Shown: one piece after another, positions 61,635-64,000 of the stretch
How the letters are laid out: each line of letters begins with the position of its first letter
Numbering within the stretch: the first letter of the stretch is position 1
NCBI RefSeq assembly: GCF_900116665.1
Contig: NZ_FPBK01000006.1
Location: 1-64,000, forward strand
Length of the DNA stretch: 64,000 nt
Origin: Pustulibacterium marinum
GTDB lineage: Bacteria > Bacteroidota > Bacteroidia > Flavobacteriales > Flavobacteriaceae
Direction: 5' to 3'
The notes under the pieces: model-generated
Database searches by the model: none
What the model saw: the letters and a program-made list of their open reading frames with translations, nothing else
What the model was told of the DNA's origin: nothing
Translations under genes and position numbers: made by a program

Positions 61635-62528
61635 TTGAAAGCAAAAGATACAGCCATACAAACCGCTTGGTTTAGCATTTTAGGAAATACGGCACTGGCA
61701 TTCATCAAAGGTGCAGCCGGAGTAGCCGGTAATTCCTACGCATTGATTGCAGATGCTATAGAGTCAACTGCCGATATTTTTGCATCTATTTTGGTGTTAT
61801 TAGGGTTGAAATATGCCAAACGTCCTGCAGATGAGAACCATCCATACGGACATGGAAAAATAGAACCATTAATAACCTTTGCTGTGGTAGCATTTTTGGT
61901 AACCTCAGCTACGGTCATTGCTTATGAAAGTATTCAGCATATTCAAGAACCGCATCAAATTCCAAGTTCATGGACATTGTATGTATTGGGAGCCATCATC
62001 ATTTGGAAAGAAGCTTCTTTTCAATATGTAATGAAGAAAAGCAGACAAACCAATAGTTCTTCTTTGGCTGCAGATGCTTGGCATCATCGTAGTGATGCAA
62101 TTACTTCCATCATGGCCTTTACTGGAATTACCATTGCATTGATAGGGGGAAAAGGTTTTGAAAATGCAGATGACTGGGCTGCTTTGGTGGCATCTGGTTT
62201 TATACTGTACAATAGCTATAAAATATTTCGTCCTGCATTGGGCGAAATTATGGATGAACATAGGTATGATGAACTTATGGAAGAAGTTCGTAAAAGAACG
62301 ATGGAAGTGTCTGGAGTTTTGGAAACCGATAAGTGTTACATCCGAAAATCTGGTGTTCGTTTTCACGTAGATCTTCATGCCATTGTGGATGGAAGTATTA
62401 CGGTAAGAGAAGGACACGATATTGCACACGCTATAGAAAACCACCTTCGTACCACCATTGCATATTTAGGGCATGTGTTGATACATATAGAGCCGGAAGA
62501 GGAGTTAGAAAAGATAACACAAGCCTAG
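61635..62528 (+). CDS. Cation diffusion facilitator (CDF) family metal efflux transporter
   Basis: A 297-residue transporter from the TTG at 61635. This start gives the family-typical N-terminus (K-A-K-D-T-A-I-Q-T-A-W-F-S-I-L-G-N) and fits the promoter box at 61608; the frame extends upstream to 61575. It has six TM helices, with the metal-site motifs A-D-A-I-E-S-T-A-D in TM2 and A-D-A-W-H-H-R-S-D-A in TM5 (the D-x3-H-x3-D pattern), and H-P-Y-G-H-G-K-I-E between. A cytoplasmic C-terminal domain (~210-297) follows. It exports Zn2+, Co2+, Fe2+ or similar in exchange for protons; the metal is not certain. Confidence 0.88.
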   Translation: MKAKDTAIQTAWFSILGNTALAFIKGAAGVAGNSYALIADAIESTADIFASILVLLGLKYAKRPADENHPYGHGKIEPLITFAVVAFLVTSATVIAYESIQHIQEPHQIPSSWTLYVLGAIIIWKEASFQYVMKKSRQTNSSSLAADAWHHRSDAITSIMAFTGITIALIGGKGFENADDWAALVASGFILYNSYKIFRPALGEIMDEHRYDELMEEVRKRTMEVSGVLETDKCYIRKSGVRFHVDLHAIVDGSITVREGHDIAHAIENHLRTTIAYLGHVLIHIEPEEELEKITQA

Positions 62529-62580
62529 ACAAATTAGTTTTAGAATTATATCGCAGTATTAAGATGTAGTATAGGTTAAA

Positions 62581-63243
62581 CTAAGACTCTTCTATAAAGG
62601 GTGGTGTTAAACGGTTTTGATAAGAAAACAATACCAAACCTACTTTGGATTTAATATCGTAACGATCAAAAATAGCGGCACGATATGCTTCAATAGATTT
62701 TACGGAAAGTCCCATAATATCAGCAATCTGATCATAGGTATATTCTTCTGGTTGACAAACCAATGTTAAGAACTGCATTTCGCGTTCAGATAGTTGTATG
62801 TGGGTTTGCGGAGTCGGTTTATTTTCAAAACTACGAACTCGCTTCAAAATATCAGCTACATTGCTATAACCTATTTTTACAATGGCATCAATGGTACTTT
62901 TGAGTTCCTGGGCGGTACAGTTCTTGTGTAAAAAACCACGTGCACCATAGTAATATGCCTCATCAATAATAGCTTCATCAAAATTTTGAGTGAGCAACAA
63001 AAATTTTAAGGTTTCTGTTTGTGCTCCCAGAGCTTTTAAAACTTCAATACCATTTTTAAACGGCATGGAGTAATCCAAAATATAAAGATCGGGAGCAGGG
63101 GAAAGTGGCAAAGCTTCTAGAAAGGATACACCACTATCAAATTCATGTGTTACTTTGTAGGTGTCCATACGTTCTAGCAATCCTTTTAATCCTTGACGTA
63201 CTATTTTATGGTCATCAATTAAGCATAGGGTAGTTGTATTCAT
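62581..63243 (-). CDS. NarL/FixJ-type response regulator
   Basis: A 220-residue regulator. The receiver domain is residues ~5-125, with phospho-acceptor Asp57 in Y-I-L-D-Y-S-M-P, acidic Asp10-Asp11, and a Lys near 108. The LuxR-type HTH is residues ~150-210 (L-S-E-R-E-M-Q-F-L-T and I-A-D-I-M-G-L-S-V-K-S-I-E-A-Y-R). It overlaps the histidine kinase gene by 4 bp (ATGA on the minus strand), so the two form one two-component system. Target genes are not evident. Confidence 0.9.
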   Translation of the reverse strand: MNTTTLCLIDDHKIVRQGLKGLLERMDTYKVTHEFDSGVSFLEALPLSPAPDLYILDYSMPFKNGIEVLKALGAQTETLKFLLLTQNFDEAIIDEAYYYGARGFLHKNCTAQELKSTIDAIVKIGYSNVADILKRVRSFENKPTPQTHIQLSEREMQFLTLVCQPEEYTYDQIADIMGLSVKSIEAYRAAIFDRYDIKSKVGLVLFSYQNRLTPPFIEES

Positions 63244-64000
63244 GTGGTGGTTTTTTGTGTAAGTATAATAGTGGTTCCTTTACCTGGTTTCGAATCGATA
63301 GCTACTTCATAGTTGATCACAGCCGCGCGATGAACTATATTTTTGAGTCCTAAGGTATTATTTTGTTGAGTTCGTAGATAATCAAAGCCTTTTCCGTTAT
63401 CGTTGATGTGTAACTTAAAAACAGGATTGGTATCAAGAATAATATCCACTTTTCGTGCTTCTGAATGCTTAAAGATATTATTCATGATTTCCTGAAAAAT
63501 TCTATATACTAGAATGGTTTCATTGGTGTCGTATTTCTTTTGTAAGGAGCCGTGAAGTGTGAAATAAATTTCAATGGTATTGTTTTTCTGTAATCGTTCT
63601 ACTTCCTGTGCAATGGCTTTTACCAAACTGTGTTGTAATAATAACTGATTGCTAAGCGAATGGCTTACAGATCTGATCGACTGAGACAAATGTCGCAAAG
63701 AATCTGAAACAGGAGTAAGGGTTTCGCAAAATTCAGGATGGTCTAACTTCAAATTTTCCAATTGAAAATTCAGAAAGGTTAATTGTTGTCCCGCATCATC
63801 ATGTAAGTCTTGTGCAATATTGTTTAGCGTTTGTTCTTGCGTTTCTATAATCGTATCGTTCAGTGTTTTTTGAAATGCCAAATCCTTTTCATAGAGCATT
63901 TGTGTATAGCTTTTTACTTTGTGTATATAGAGCTTGACAATCAAAACACAAAATAAAATAACCAAACAGATAAATAAAAATCCGATGATAATACCAACAG
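63240..64000 (-). CDS. HisKA_3-type sensor histidine kinase, 5'-truncated by the window edge
   Basis: The minus-strand frame is open to the end of the window, so the N-terminus is missing. A membrane helix is visible (I-I-G-F-L-F-I-C-L-V-I-L-F-C-V-L-I-V-K-L-Y), then a coiled linker. The HisKA_3 phospho-acceptor is in Q-D-L-H-D-D-A-G-Q-Q, and the HATPase part shows I-M-N-N-I-F-K-H-S-E-A and N-D-N-G-K-G-F-D, G-K-G-T-T. NarL-type kinases of this kind in Bacteroidota often carry N-terminal TPR or 7TM sensing domains, which would lie outside the window. It is coupled by ATGA to the response regulator gene. Confidence 0.9.
   Translation of the reverse strand, partial: VGIIIGFLFICLVILFCVLIVKLYIHKVKSYTQMLYEKDLAFQKTLNDTIIETQEQTLNNIAQDLHDDAGQQLTFLNFQLENLKLDHPEFCETLTPVSDSLRHLSQSIRSVSHSLSNQLLLQHSLVKAIAQEVERLQKNNTIEIYFTLHGSLQKKYDTNETILVYRIFQEIMNNIFKHSEARKVDIILDTNPVFKLHINDNGKGFDYLRTQQNNTLGLKNIVHRAAVINYEVAIDSKPGKGTTIILTQKTTT

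Overview
The window is AT-rich DNA of a Bacteroidota genome, most likely a marine or plant/alga-associated member of the Flavobacteriaceae. The evidence is a SusC/SusD pair, a type IX secretion C-terminal sorting domain, many TAnnTTTG-type -7 boxes, LrgAB, YafY/WYL and AraC regulators, and signal peptides ending in the ...AQ pattern common in flavobacteria. No rRNA, tRNA or CRISPR was seen. The left edge cuts an IS200/IS605 TnpA gene and the right edge cuts a sensor histidine kinase gene.

Positions 1-25.3 kb form a patchwork of accessory and housekeeping genes. They include the transposase remnant, two VOC (glyoxalase-fold) genes, a YafY/WYL regulator, a T9SS-exported ELWxSDGT-repeat protein, a putative ion channel with an exported N-terminal domain, a run of small secreted or membrane proteins of unknown function (one broken), an acetolactate decarboxylase-like lipoprotein, LrgA/LrgB, an M48 protease, a sulfurtransferase and an MFS/AraC pair. 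This part also carries short dispersed repeats: three copies of a ~65-bp element with a terminator-like hairpin, and an imperfect ~118-bp direct repeat flanking a VOC gene.

Positions 25.5-57.7 kb are the core of the window, a ~32-kb locus that reads as one catabolic system. Operon A (+) encodes an M1 metallopeptidase, a cytoplasmic aminopeptidase P, a GH2 beta-galactosidase, a DPP IV-type S9 peptidase and a GH97 enzyme. A cupin-AraC regulator (-) follows. Operon B (+) encodes all four steps from trans-4-hydroxy-L-proline to 2-oxoglutarate: 4-hydroxyproline epimerase, D-hydroxyproline dehydrogenase, pyrroline-4-hydroxy-2-carboxylate deaminase and 2-oxoglutarate semialdehyde dehydrogenase. Next come SusC, SusD and a small probable surface lipoprotein. 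Operon C (+) encodes a second DPP IV-like peptidase, a GH127/146-type beta-L-arabinofuranosidase, a GH51 alpha-L-arabinofuranosidase and a large DUF5695-like protein. My reading is a utilisation locus for plant or green-algal hydroxyproline-rich glycoproteins (extensin or arabinogalactan-protein type). The glycosidases would strip arabinose and galactose, the proline-tolerant exopeptidases would dismantle the Hyp/Pro-rich backbone, and the freed Hyp would go to 2-oxoglutarate. A 15-bp motif shared by the promoter regions of operons B and C, and in weaker form susC, is a candidate operator for the embedded AraC regulator.

Positions 57.8-64 kb return to general functions: an exported protein of unknown role, a NAGPA-type phosphodiester glycosidase-like protein, a methyltransferase, a DUF2071 protein, a CDF metal efflux transporter and a NarL/HisKA_3 two-component pair.
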